The notes under the pieces: generated by a model
Database searches by the model: none
The model's input: the letters and a program-made list of their open reading frames with translations, nothing else
Told to the model about the DNA's origin: nothing
Part shown: positions 42,986 through 51,573 of the stretch, piece after piece
Layout of the letters: every line of letters begins with the position of its first letter
Position numbering within the stretch: position 1 is the stretch's first letter
Position numbers and translations under genes: made by a program
Assembly (NCBI GenBank): GCA_040902195.1
Contig: JBBDXS010000019.1
Span: forward strand, 186,001-250,000
From: JBBDXS01 sp040902195
GTDB lineage: Bacteria; Chloroflexota; Dehalococcoidia; DSTF01; RBG-16-68-14
Direction of reading: 5' to 3'
Length of the DNA: 64,000 bases

Positions 42986-44586
42986 TCGGGCTTCACTGAG
43001 CCGGCGTCCACAGCTCCGACCTCGACGGCGTCAGCGGCACCGATCGGTTCGGCTGGTCGCCCGCCGTCTGCCTGCAGGAACGCTGGTACGCGTTCTGTTG
43101 CTCGCCGGCGCTCGAAGCTCGCTCGGATGCGAGCACGCCGCTGTTCAAGATCGCGGCCGGCTTCGCGCCGAATGCGGTTGGCCAGCCAGCTCCGCGCAAA
43201 TGGCAGGAGTCGAAGCGGGCGGGGCAGGGGATTAGCCAAGCCCATGAGCACGCCGTAGTTCGCACTCGCCGGGTCCTCGTAGTACTCGGGAACCGCGCGC
43301 AAGATATGGGCGCCGGGCACCGCCATGTAGCCGCGAACGTTGGAGCAGACGTAGTCGGCCGCTTCGTCATCGGGAAGCTGCACCTCACCGCGTTCAGCGC
43401 GTATCGCCTGCACATGCTGGAAGTACTCGCCGTCTGGCAGGGGAGCGAGGCCGTTCTCAGCCCGCTCCTCGTTTAGCCGGTAGCCTCGGATCTCCCGGAG
43501 CATGACGTACTCCTCCGCCGAAAACATGCGCTTCCCCTCCGCGCGCCGGCGCTCGTTAAATGAGACGTAGCCGTTCATGCGGCTTCCGCCGATCATCCGG
43601 TTCTTGTTCCACTCAACGAGCGACGCGAGGATCTCGCCAAACATCGTGACTGTTGCGCCTTCTGTCACCGATGTCAGGTTGACGCCGACGATCACGTCGC
43701 CGTCAGGGTCCGCGTTCGCGATCGTGCCGTTCGCCGTGACTTCGTCCCACGAGCGCACGTCTCCGATCTGCTGGTCGCGTAGCACGGAGATCGTGGACCA
43801 AGCGACGACCTTCTCTCGCACCCGCTGGCCGTCCATCTCCGTGACGTGGACGCAGGCGATCTGTCCCTGTGGAAACGCTGCGAGGCGCGAGTAGAACTGT
43901 TCGGCGGTGACGGCCTGTTCCTTCCACTTGATCTGCTCGATCTCCAGAATGCGGTCGAGGTCGCTGTCTCGCACGCGGCGTGTCTCGTAGTACGAGCGCT
44001 TCTCTGTCGCCGCGGCCGCCTCGGGTCGCACCATGATCACTTCCATGAATCCCCAGACCACCATCGTGATCACGATGTCGAACAACGCCGAGCCGCGTAG
44101 CCCCAAAGGCGCGCCGCCGGCGCTGGCGATGAGCGCGTAGCAAAGCGGCACGAGCGCAGCAATGCGGTTGATGCGTCCCAGCGCGATGGCTTTCGTCGTG
44201 CGCAGGCGCAGGTCGAGGATCGGGAGGTCCCACGCGCCGATTGCGATCTGGCGCACACCGGACAGCACGTTGCCGCGGCGCACCGCCTGCCAGCCCTTCG
44301 CGATCGCATCCGGCCAGATGCCGGCGTCCTCGCGGAAGATCCACACTCCCGTCGCGGCAACGATGATCTCGGAGCCGACGACGAGCGCGATGAACACGGG
44401 TACGTTGACGCCGTAGGGCGCCCACTTGCTCGCGCCCATAACCGCCTCGGCCACCAAATAGCCGACGACCACCAGGTACGCCAGGATGCTGAGAACGAAC
44501 GCCCTGTTCAGCCACCGCCGGACCGTTGGCGCGTCCGGCATAATGCCGCGGGCGAATCCGATGTGCTCCATCACTACAGATTCCAA
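42982..44586 (-). CDS. Membrane protein with GNAT-like acyltransferase domain
   Basis: A 534-residue protein. The first 200 residues hold about four hydrophobic helices (near 30-50, 63-85, 135-155 and 163-183). From about residue 205 a soluble part resembles a GNAT fold: RRVRDSDLDRILEIEQIKWKEQ-type opening and an acidic, Val-rich core around VIVGVNLTSVTEGATV. The SRMNGYVSFNERRR segment fits an acyl-CoA-binding loop only loosely. The C-terminal 90 residues are Arg/Ala-rich. Substrate unknown; a membrane lipid or amino-compound acyltransferase is one option. I cannot name a closer family. Confidence 0.6.
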   Translation of the reverse strand: MESVVMEHIGFARGIMPDAPTVRRWLNRAFVLSILAYLVVVGYLVAEAVMGASKWAPYGVNVPVFIALVVGSEIIVAATGVWIFREDAGIWPDAIAKGWQAVRRGNVLSGVRQIAIGAWDLPILDLRLRTTKAIALGRINRIAALVPLCYALIASAGGAPLGLRGSALFDIVITMVVWGFMEVIMVRPEAAAATEKRSYYETRRVRDSDLDRILEIEQIKWKEQAVTAEQFYSRLAAFPQGQIACVHVTEMDGQRVREKVVAWSTISVLRDQQIGDVRSWDEVTANGTIANADPDGDVIVGVNLTSVTEGATVTMFGEILASLVEWNKNRMIGGSRMNGYVSFNERRRAEGKRMFSAEEYVMLREIRGYRLNEERAENGLAPLPDGEYFQHVQAIRAERGEVQLPDDEAADYVCSNVRGYMAVPGAHILRAVPEYYEDPASANYGVLMGLANPLPRPLRLLPFARSWLANRIRREAGRDLEQRRARIRASFERRRATERVPAFLQADGGRPAEPIGAADAVEVGAVDAGSVKPD

Positions 44587-44676
44587 TCGTTGGCGGGGCT
44601 AGTAGAATGGCGGAGCTAGATCGCCTTATTTGTCCGCATCCACCTCGTACGGACCGTCAACCAGCCTATACACGAT

Positions 44677-44724
44677 CATGTACACCTGAGCGTTTCAGTT
44701 GTCAAGTTATCGTACGTTTACAGT
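44677..44724 (-). promoter_or_regulatory. Promoter and direct repeats upstream of the membrane GNAT-like gene
   Basis: Read on the minus strand, TTGACA (44705-44700) is 17 bases from TACATG (44682-44677), a modest -10. CGTTTCAGT (44691-44699) and CGTTTACAGT (44715-44724) on the plus strand are near-identical direct repeats flanking the -35, and could be regulator sites. The downstream gene starts 90 bases further on. Confidence 0.4.
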
Positions 44725-44738
44725 TTTGTTAGAAATAG

Positions 44739-47195
44739 TCAGTCCGCGAGCGCCGGTTGCTCCTGCAAGGAAATCACGTGTATCTGCTGATCGGCCCACA
44801 CGAGAAGCGACGGCAGGAGCAGGAGCGTTGTGAGCAGCGCAATGCCGACGTCCATCGCGGTCACGATGCCGAAGCTCTCGAGAAGCGGGAAGCCCGAAAA
44901 CGCGAGGACGCCGAAGCCGCCGACCATTGTCAGCCCGGACGCCATAATCGCCCGCCCGATGCGTTGGTTCGTATCATCGATCGCCTCGCGTGGCGTGCGG
45001 CCGCGTCCTCGTTCTTCGAGATAGCGCCCCATTAACAGCACCGAAAACTCGACGCTGATCGCGATCACGAGCGGCCCCGATAGCGCCGTGAGCGGGTTGA
45101 TCTCGATGTTGAACAGATAGATGAATGTCGACGCCGCGCTGACCGCGATCACAACCGGGAAGAGAACCAGTAGCGTCCTTGCCAGACTTCGGTACACGAT
45201 CAGAAACCAGGCGAACTTCACCGCGAGCGCCAGGTAGACCATGAGCGACCGGTTCGCGCTCAGGGCGTTCACCGTCTCGATCCCGATCACAGCCAGTCCG
45301 GCAGGCCGAACGCGAACGCCGGCCGGTGCGTCTAAGTCCGCTGCGATCTGGTCCGTCAGCCGCTCGCGCTCCTTTAGCGACACGTCGCCGATCGCGAAAA
45401 TGATGTTCGCATGCTTACGGTCCTCGCTTACGAACGATCCCTTGAGCGATTCCGGCATCGTCGGGAGCACCGCGTTCGCATCCGACTGCACCGGCGTCGC
45501 GCGCACGACCGAGTTCAGCGCCGACGCGATGCTGCCTGAGGTGACGATGTCGTGCGGATGGTTGTCGATCGCGCGTTGCTGGAAGCCGGCCATCCAAGCG
45601 AGCATCTCGTCGCTCGTCACGTCGTCCGCATCGACGAGCAGGTTCAGCTCGGCCGATGAGCCGGCGGCGTCGCGGATCGTGAAGAGGTCCTGCAGGATAG
45701 GGCTGTCCTGCGGCACCCAGCGCTCCGGGTCGGTCTGCACGGTCACCCGGTGGTCGACCCAGAAGCCGGCTCCGATCAGCAGCAGACCAATCAAGATCCC
45801 TGGCAGCACGCGCGCATCGGCAGGGGAGGCGACTGTGCGCACCACGCGCTCGATCGGCAGGCGGCTCTTGCCAGAAGCGAAGCGCTCGGTAACGCCGCGA
45901 TCACGGCAGTACAGCACGCTGCCCATGAACACGATTGATGCGATCAGGATCAGCACCGAGCCGACCGACAGCATCGAACCGAAGTCCTGCACCATCGGCA
46001 CTGCGGAGATCTGCAGCACCATGAAGCCACTGCTCGCCGCAATGACGGCGATCGTCAGCGGCGGCCCCAGGTGGGTCAACGTCTCGCTCAGAGCGGCATG
46101 TGCGTTCCCTGAGCGTTCGATCTCCTCTTCGTAGCGGCTGTGCACCTGGATCGCGAAGTCAACGCCGAGGCCGATCAGGACGGGCAGGGCGGAGATCGTC
46201 ACCATCGTAAGCGGGATGCCCAGGTAGCCGATCAATCCGAACGCCCACACAGTGCTCATCAGCACGGCGCCCAGCGATAGTAGGCGCCACCGTGCGCGGA
46301 ACATGACCGCGAGGACGATGGTCATCACACCCACCGCCAGCGCGCCCATCACGAGCACGCTGCCGCGCATCGTTTCGTTGATCTCCGACAGCAGTACGGC
46401 AGGGCCCGAAGGCGTCACGGTGACGTTCTCGAAGTTACGCGAGTGGACGATGTCGACGACGTCCTGCGCCGCTGCCGACTGGTCGTCGAGCGAGAGGTTG
46501 CCGTTCAGCCGCACGACCATCAGCGCCGTCTTCTTGTTCATGAGGACGCCCTTCAGCTCCGGGCGGACGTCGCCGTGCTCGTCGAACAGCACAAAGTCTA
46601 CGAACTTCGGGTTGTCCAACGACAGCTCGCCCGCCTCCGCCAGCCGTCCTCCGTCGATGGCGTTGCGCTCGTTGATCGGGTCTGACGCGGCGTCAGCCGC
46701 TGCTGCGGCAGCGGCCTCTTGCTCCGCCGGCGTTGCTCCCGCGGCTGCGGCCTCCGCGCGCGCTTCCGCCGCGGCTTGCTCGCGCACCCGCTCGATCACC
46801 CCACCGACGAGGCTCGCCGCGGTCGGGATCGAGTCGCGGAAGTACGACGCTACCAGGAGAGGGCTGATGATCGCGTGGTACTTGCCCGTCGCTCCCAGCT
46901 CGCGGTCGAGCGCGGCCATCTCCTCCATGTTGTGCGCGCTGAACAGATCGCGGATGTCGTTCGCCTGGAAGAGGACGAGCATCGGTTCGCCACCGAAAAG
47001 GCGCTGGTACTCCAAGTTGTCCTTGTAGATCTGCGTGTTGGGCGAAATGAGCGTGTCCTGGCTCGTCTTGAACTCGAGCCGCGTGATTCCGAAGCCGAGG
47101 GCAATTGTCACGACGCCGGAGATCGCGAGTAGCCAGACATACCGGCGCGCGATCAGCGTTGCGCAGCCCGCGAAGAGCGCCTGCACCATCCCCAC
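44739..47195 (-). CDS. RND/MMPL-family transporter
   Basis: An 818-residue protein with duplicated RND architecture: one helix (about 15-35), a periplasmic domain (to about 260), five helices (about 270-420), a second periplasmic domain, and five helices near the C-terminus. Segments such as TMVTISALPVLIGLGVDFAIQ and the GPLVIAISVEFSVLLMGRY correspond to helix 4 of each half, where RND proton-relay Asp or equivalent charged residues lie. An Ala/Glu-rich insertion (about 145-180) is odd. MMPL and HpnN relatives export lipids and hydrophobic compounds. It is the last gene of the oxidation operon. Confidence 0.85.
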   Translation of the reverse strand: MGMVQALFAGCATLIARRYVWLLAISGVVTIALGFGITRLEFKTSQDTLISPNTQIYKDNLEYQRLFGGEPMLVLFQANDIRDLFSAHNMEEMAALDRELGATGKYHAIISPLLVASYFRDSIPTAASLVGGVIERVREQAAAEARAEAAAAGATPAEQEAAAAAAADAASDPINERNAIDGGRLAEAGELSLDNPKFVDFVLFDEHGDVRPELKGVLMNKKTALMVVRLNGNLSLDDQSAAAQDVVDIVHSRNFENVTVTPSGPAVLLSEINETMRGSVLVMGALAVGVMTIVLAVMFRARWRLLSLGAVLMSTVWAFGLIGYLGIPLTMVTISALPVLIGLGVDFAIQVHSRYEEEIERSGNAHAALSETLTHLGPPLTIAVIAASSGFMVLQISAVPMVQDFGSMLSVGSVLILIASIVFMGSVLYCRDRGVTERFASGKSRLPIERVVRTVASPADARVLPGILIGLLLIGAGFWVDHRVTVQTDPERWVPQDSPILQDLFTIRDAAGSSAELNLLVDADDVTSDEMLAWMAGFQQRAIDNHPHDIVTSGSIASALNSVVRATPVQSDANAVLPTMPESLKGSFVSEDRKHANIIFAIGDVSLKERERLTDQIAADLDAPAGVRVRPAGLAVIGIETVNALSANRSLMVYLALAVKFAWFLIVYRSLARTLLVLFPVVIAVSAASTFIYLFNIEINPLTALSGPLVIAISVEFSVLLMGRYLEERGRGRTPREAIDDTNQRIGRAIMASGLTMVGGFGVLAFSGFPLLESFGIVTAMDVGIALLTTLLLLPSLLVWADQQIHVISLQEQPALAD

Positions 47196-47205
47196 CCTCC
47201 GACGG

Positions 47206-48318
47206 TTAACCGGACGCTGCCGTATGCAGCGCCCCCGCAGCTTCCCCGAAGCCTCTCACTAGCTCTGACATCACGTCATCGACCGAGCGGACGCGGTTCA
47301 TGCTGCCGACGATCTGGCCCACCGGCGACGTTACCAGCTCGCGCGCGCCTTCGCTCTCATCCGCGAAGCGATGCATGCGGCTCATTGCATCCGCGTTCAG
47401 AAGGAACTGTAGCGGCATGGGCAGCGCGCCCGGCGACTCGACGCCGTCCCAGGCGTCCGTCCAGGGCGTGCGCAGCAGCCGGGCCGTCTTGCCGGTCATC
47501 GCCCGGCTGCGGACGGTGTCGCTGGAACCCGCGTGCAGGAGTTTCTCGATCACGGCGGGAGGCGTGTCGCTCTCTTCTGTCGTCAGCCAGATCGATCCCG
47601 TCCACGCCGCCTCCGCTCCCAGCGCGAGCGCGGCCGCGACCTGCCGCCCTTCACCGATGCCGCCTGCCGCCGCGACCGGAACTGGATGCACCGCGTCGAC
47701 AACTTGTGGGACGAGCACCATCGTGCTCACCGCGCCGGTGTGGCCGCCCGCCTCCGTCCCGACGGCCACGATCATGTCGCAGCCCGCCTCGACGTGGCGT
47801 TTCGCGTGTTCCGGCGTGCCGGCCAGCGCCGCGACGAGCGCGCCCCGTCGATGCGCTTCCTCGACCGTCGCGCGCGGCGGCGGGCCGAGCGCGCTCGCGA
47901 GCAGCTTGATCGGGTGCGCGAACGCGATCTCGGCCTGGCGCGTCGCGTTCTCGAGCGTCCAGCCCAGCAGCCCTTCCGTCGCCGATTCGCCCTCCGGCAA
48001 GGCCGGGACGTTGTAGCGCCGAAGAACGTCCTGCACCCACTGTCGGTGGCCCTCCGGGATCATCGCTTCGAGATCGATCTTCTCCGCGCCGGCCGCCTTC
48101 TCGACCGCGGGCACGACGATATCGACGCCGTAGGGCTTGCCATCGATGTGCTCGTCAATCCAGGCCAGCTCATTCTCGAGCTCGTCGGCGGAGTAGCCGA
48201 CGGCGCCGAATACGCCCAGCCCGCCGCACCTGCTCACAGCGGCGACGACGTCGCGGCTGTGGCTGAACGCGAAGATCGGGTACTCGATGCTAAACAGTTC
48301 GCAGACACGGGTTCGCAT
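47206..48318 (-). CDS. Nitronate monooxygenase / NAD(P)H-dependent flavin oxidoreductase
   Basis: A 370-residue FMN TIM-barrel protein of the 2-nitropropane dioxygenase/FabK group. It begins RVCELFSIEYPIFAF, contains VAVGTEAGGHTGAVSTMVLVPQ and the phosphate site AAAGGIGEGRQVAAAL. A usual catalytic His is supplied in AGGHTG. In this operon it may act on an enoyl-CoA or oxidised intermediate; nitronate use is not implied. I start at the ATG before RTRVCELF. An 81-base longer in-frame start would run into the P450 gene. Confidence 0.84.
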   Translation of the reverse strand: MRTRVCELFSIEYPIFAFSHSRDVVAAVSRCGGLGVFGAVGYSADELENELAWIDEHIDGKPYGVDIVVPAVEKAAGAEKIDLEAMIPEGHRQWVQDVLRRYNVPALPEGESATEGLLGWTLENATRQAEIAFAHPIKLLASALGPPPRATVEEAHRRGALVAALAGTPEHAKRHVEAGCDMIVAVGTEAGGHTGAVSTMVLVPQVVDAVHPVPVAAAGGIGEGRQVAAALALGAEAAWTGSIWLTTEESDTPPAVIEKLLHAGSSDTVRSRAMTGKTARLLRTPWTDAWDGVESPGALPMPLQFLLNADAMSRMHRFADESEGARELVTSPVGQIVGSMNRVRSVDDVMSELVRGFGEAAGALHTAASG

Positions 48319-48331
48319 ATTCGATCTCACC

Positions 48332-49540
48332 TCAGGCTGGAGTGATGCGCATCGGGATGTGCTTGACGCCGTTGATGAAGTTCGAGCGCAGCCGCGCAAC
48401 GGGACCAGTCAGCTCGAACGAGGCGATGCTCTTCAGCAGCTCCTCGAAGATCAGGTTGATCTCCAGCCGGGCCAGGCTGTAGCCCAGGCAGAAGTGCGCG
48501 CCGCCGCCGCCGAACGTGATGTGCGGGTTCGGATTGCGCCGCACATCGAAGCGGTTGCTGTCCGGAAACACCTCTTCGTCGCGGTTGCCAGAGATGTACC
48601 ACAACGTAACGGGATCGCCCGCAGCAAGTTGCTGTCCGCGCAGCTCGATGTCTTGCGTCAGCGTCCGCCGGAAGTACATTACGGGCGTCACCCAGCGCAG
48701 CATCTCTTCGACCGTCGTCGGCAGTAGCGATGGGTCCCTCTGCACGTCCGAGAGCTGGTCGCCATGCTCGATCAGCGCCAGCATGCCGCCCGAGATGAGA
48801 TTGCGCGTCGTCTCGTTGCCCGCAACGGCGAGCAACAAAAAGAAGACGTTGAACTCGATCGGCGTAAGCTTCTCGCCGTCGATCTCGGCCTCCATCAGCA
48901 CGCTCACGAGATCATCTTGCGGCACGTCGCGACGCACCTGCGCGAGCTTGTCGGCGTACGCGAACATATTGATCGCGGCCTGTTGCGCGTCGTCTTGCGT
49001 CAGGCCGTACTCGGGGTCTTCCACGCCGACCATGCGGTTGCTCCACTCGAAGATCGAGTGCCTGTCTTCCTGCGGGATGCCAATCATCTCGGCGATGACG
49101 CGCAGCGGCAGCTCGGCCGCGACCTCCGTCACGAAGTCGAACTCGCGCTTCTCCAGGGCGTCGCGCACGATCGATTGCGCGATGCCGCGCACGTGCTGCT
49201 CCATCTGCCGGATCATCTTCGGCGTGAACCCCATGTTCACCAGCGTCCGAAGCTTCGTGTGCTGGGGCGGGTCCATGTTCAGCATCATCAGCTCGTAGCC
49301 GCCCTGGTTGATGTCGTCGCCGAGGATCACGCCCTTCGCGGACGAGAAGATGTCCGAGTGCTGGGAGGCATACACGATGTCGGCGTGCTTCGTGAGCACC
49401 CAGAACGGGCGGCCCCGCTCGGACTCTTGGCGGTAGACCGGCGCCTCCCGCCGCAGCCGCGCGAACGCCTCGTGCGGTACGCCGCCGACGAACGTGTCCG
49501 GGCTATCGAGTCGCGGGTTTGTGATCGTAGCGCTGGTCAT
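48332..49540 (-). CDS. Cytochrome P450 (CYP125/CYP142-like)
   Basis: A 402-residue class I bacterial P450. The I-helix oxygen motif is AGNETTRN (240-247), ExxR is in VEEMLRWVTP, and the haem loop is FGGGGAHFCLG with Cys351. PPQHTKLRTLVNMGFTP is typical of CYP125/CYP142, which oxidise the terminal carbon of steroid side chains. Ferredoxin and reductase are not in the operon. The location among acyl-CoA genes suits side-chain activation to a carboxylic acid. ATG chosen begins MTSATITNPRLDS. Confidence 0.9.
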   Translation of the reverse strand: MTSATITNPRLDSPDTFVGGVPHEAFARLRREAPVYRQESERGRPFWVLTKHADIVYASQHSDIFSSAKGVILGDDINQGGYELMMLNMDPPQHTKLRTLVNMGFTPKMIRQMEQHVRGIAQSIVRDALEKREFDFVTEVAAELPLRVIAEMIGIPQEDRHSIFEWSNRMVGVEDPEYGLTQDDAQQAAINMFAYADKLAQVRRDVPQDDLVSVLMEAEIDGEKLTPIEFNVFFLLLAVAGNETTRNLISGGMLALIEHGDQLSDVQRDPSLLPTTVEEMLRWVTPVMYFRRTLTQDIELRGQQLAAGDPVTLWYISGNRDEEVFPDSNRFDVRRNPNPHITFGGGGAHFCLGYSLARLEINLIFEELLKSIASFELTGPVARLRSNFINGVKHIPMRITPA

Positions 49541-49550
49541 CGTGTCCCTC

Positions 49551-50747
49551 CTAGTACGAGCGTGGCAGGCCCAGGTCCTGCTCCGCAACGAAGTTCAGGA
49601 TCATCTCGCGGCTCACCGGCGCCGTCTTCAGGATGCGCGCGCCGTTCCAGAGCTGGATCAGCCCGTACTCGTCCGAGAAGCCGTTGCCGCCGTGCACCTC
49701 GATCGCGACGTCGGCCGCCCGGATCGCCAGGTCGGCCGCGAGGAACTTCGCCATGTTCGCCAGGCTCCCTACCTGCGCCGGATCGAGTCCCTGATCGTAG
49801 GCCCAGGCCGCCTTGTACGTCATCAGCTTCGCGGCTTCGAGGTTGATCTTCACCTCAGCCATCGGGTGCGCGATGCCCTGGTACGTGCCGATCGGTTTGT
49901 CGCCGAAGACGACGCGCTGCTTCGAGTACTCGACAGCCTTCGCGAGCGCTTGCTGCGCCATCCCCGTGCAGATGGCGCCCGTAAGGATGCGCTCCGGGTT
50001 GAGCGAGTTGAACATGACGAACGCGCCCTGGTCCTCCTCGCCCACGAGGTTGCACGCCGGCACTTCGACGTCATCGAAGAAGAGCTGGAACTGCTTGTGC
50101 CCGTCGCTCGCCGGGATCGGGATCGGCTGCATCGAGATGCCCTTCGACTTCGTGTCGACGAGGAACAGCGATATGCCGAAGACTTTCGGCTTGCCTTGCT
50201 CCTTCAGCTCCTCGACCGACGTCGTCCGCGCGACGAGGAGCATGTAGTCGGACTGGTCGACGCCGGTAATGAAGACTTTCTGTCCGTTGATCCGGTACGA
50301 GTCGCCGTTGCGCTTCGCGGACGTCTCGAGCCGGAACGTGTTCGTCCCGGCGTTCGGCTCCGTTACGGCGAAACAGAGCACCGTGGAGCCATCGACGACC
50401 GACGGCAGGATGCGGCGCTTCACGTCCTCCGACGCGTGCTTCACGAGGCACGCGCTGTCCATCGCCGTCACGAGCAGCAACCCGGGCGAGAACCCCTGCG
50501 CGACAATCTCCTCGAAGCCGTACGCGAGCGGGAGCAGCCCCGCGCCTGTGCCGCCGTACTCCGGGGGGACGAGGCAGCCCATCAGCCCCACGTCCGCGAA
50601 GTCCTTCCACAGCTCTTCCGGGAAGACCCCCTCGGTGTTCATGATGCGCCGGATCTCTTGCCGTCTCGGCACGTATTTCTGCAGCATCGAACGCACGCTG
50701 TCGCGGATGAGACGTTCTTCTTCGGGCGGCGTGAAATCGAGTGACAT
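49551..50747 (-). CDS. Acyl-CoA dehydrogenase
   Basis: A 398-residue FAD-dependent dehydrogenase with the three ACAD domains: helical N-terminus, a beta domain (CFAVTEPNAGTNTF and NGQKVFITG) and a C-terminal helical domain (VEVHGGNGFSDEYG-like stretch, actual AIEVHGGNGFSDEYGL). In the usual place of the catalytic-Glu segment (YEGT) the sequence reads KTAPVS, so the base may be placed elsewhere, as in some branched or steroid ACADs. It would introduce the alpha-beta double bond. 2-base gap to the crotonase gene. Confidence 0.9.
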   Translation of the reverse strand: MSLDFTPPEEERLIRDSVRSMLQKYVPRRQEIRRIMNTEGVFPEELWKDFADVGLMGCLVPPEYGGTGAGLLPLAYGFEEIVAQGFSPGLLLVTAMDSACLVKHASEDVKRRILPSVVDGSTVLCFAVTEPNAGTNTFRLETSAKRNGDSYRINGQKVFITGVDQSDYMLLVARTTSVEELKEQGKPKVFGISLFLVDTKSKGISMQPIPIPASDGHKQFQLFFDDVEVPACNLVGEEDQGAFVMFNSLNPERILTGAICTGMAQQALAKAVEYSKQRVVFGDKPIGTYQGIAHPMAEVKINLEAAKLMTYKAAWAYDQGLDPAQVGSLANMAKFLAADLAIRAADVAIEVHGGNGFSDEYGLIQLWNGARILKTAPVSREMILNFVAEQDLGLPRSY

Positions 50748-50749
50748 CG

Positions 50750-51571
50750 CTATCGTCCTTTGAACTGCGGCGTCCGCTTCTCTTTGAAGGCTCTCGGCCC
50801 TTCACGCGCGTCCTCCGTCGCGTAGACCTCCATGCCGATCCGGAACTCGATCTCGAGCGCCTGCTCTTCGGGCAACGCCTCGGTCTCCTGTACCGACTGC
50901 TTTACTTTCCCGACGGCGACCGGCCCGTTGGCGGCGATGCGCGCGGCGACCTCGCGCGCCACCGCTAGCGTTTCGCCGTCCGGCACGACGCGACCGATCA
51001 GGCCAATTCGGAGCGCCTCGTGCGCGGGGTAGTGGTCGCCAGTGAGAAGCATCTCCATCGCCTTGGTGTAGGAGATCTGACGCCTCAACCGCACGGTTGA
51101 GCCGCCCTGCGGGAACAGGCCCCAGCGCACCTCGGAGATGCCGAAGGTCGCACTCTCTCCGGCGATCCGGATGTCGGTCGTGAGCAGGACCTCGCTGCCG
51201 CCCGCGATACACGGGCCCTCGATCGCCGCGATGAGCGGCTTCGAGAGCCGGTAGCCGCGCAGCAGCCCCTGGAAGATCACGTTCGGGTCAGCGCGACAGC
51301 GCGCCTCGAACTCGTCCTCCGCCGGCACGTTCTTCATCATCCGCGTGACGAGCTGATCGAGGTCGGCGCCCGCGCAGAACGTCCCCTCCGCGCCCGTGAG
51401 GATCACGACACGCACGGCGTCGTCTTCGTTCGCCATCGTCCAGGCGTCCGCCATGCGACAGAGCATCTCGGGATTGAGCGCGTTTCTCGCGTACGGGCGG
51501 TTCATCGTCAGCGTGAGCACCGCGCCGTCGCGGTCGATGAGCAGGGCAGGGGCCTTCATCTCGGTTGCCAT
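50750..51571 (-). CDS. Enoyl-CoA hydratase/isomerase (crotonase)
   Basis: A 273-residue crotonase. The oxyanion-hole segment is FCAGADLDQL and the two catalytic Glu positions are present: GGSEVLLTTDIRI and FGISEVRWGLFPQGG. The enzyme would hydrate the 2-enoyl-CoA made by the acyl-CoA dehydrogenase encoded next to it. Two-base gaps on both sides. Confidence 0.9.
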   Translation of the reverse strand: MATEMKAPALLIDRDGAVLTLTMNRPYARNALNPEMLCRMADAWTMANEDDAVRVVILTGAEGTFCAGADLDQLVTRMMKNVPAEDEFEARCRADPNVIFQGLLRGYRLSKPLIAAIEGPCIAGGSEVLLTTDIRIAGESATFGISEVRWGLFPQGGSTVRLRRQISYTKAMEMLLTGDHYPAHEALRIGLIGRVVPDGETLAVAREVAARIAANGPVAVGKVKQSVQETEALPEEQALEIEFRIGMEVYATEDAREGPRAFKEKRTPQFKGR

Positions 51572-51573
51572 CG

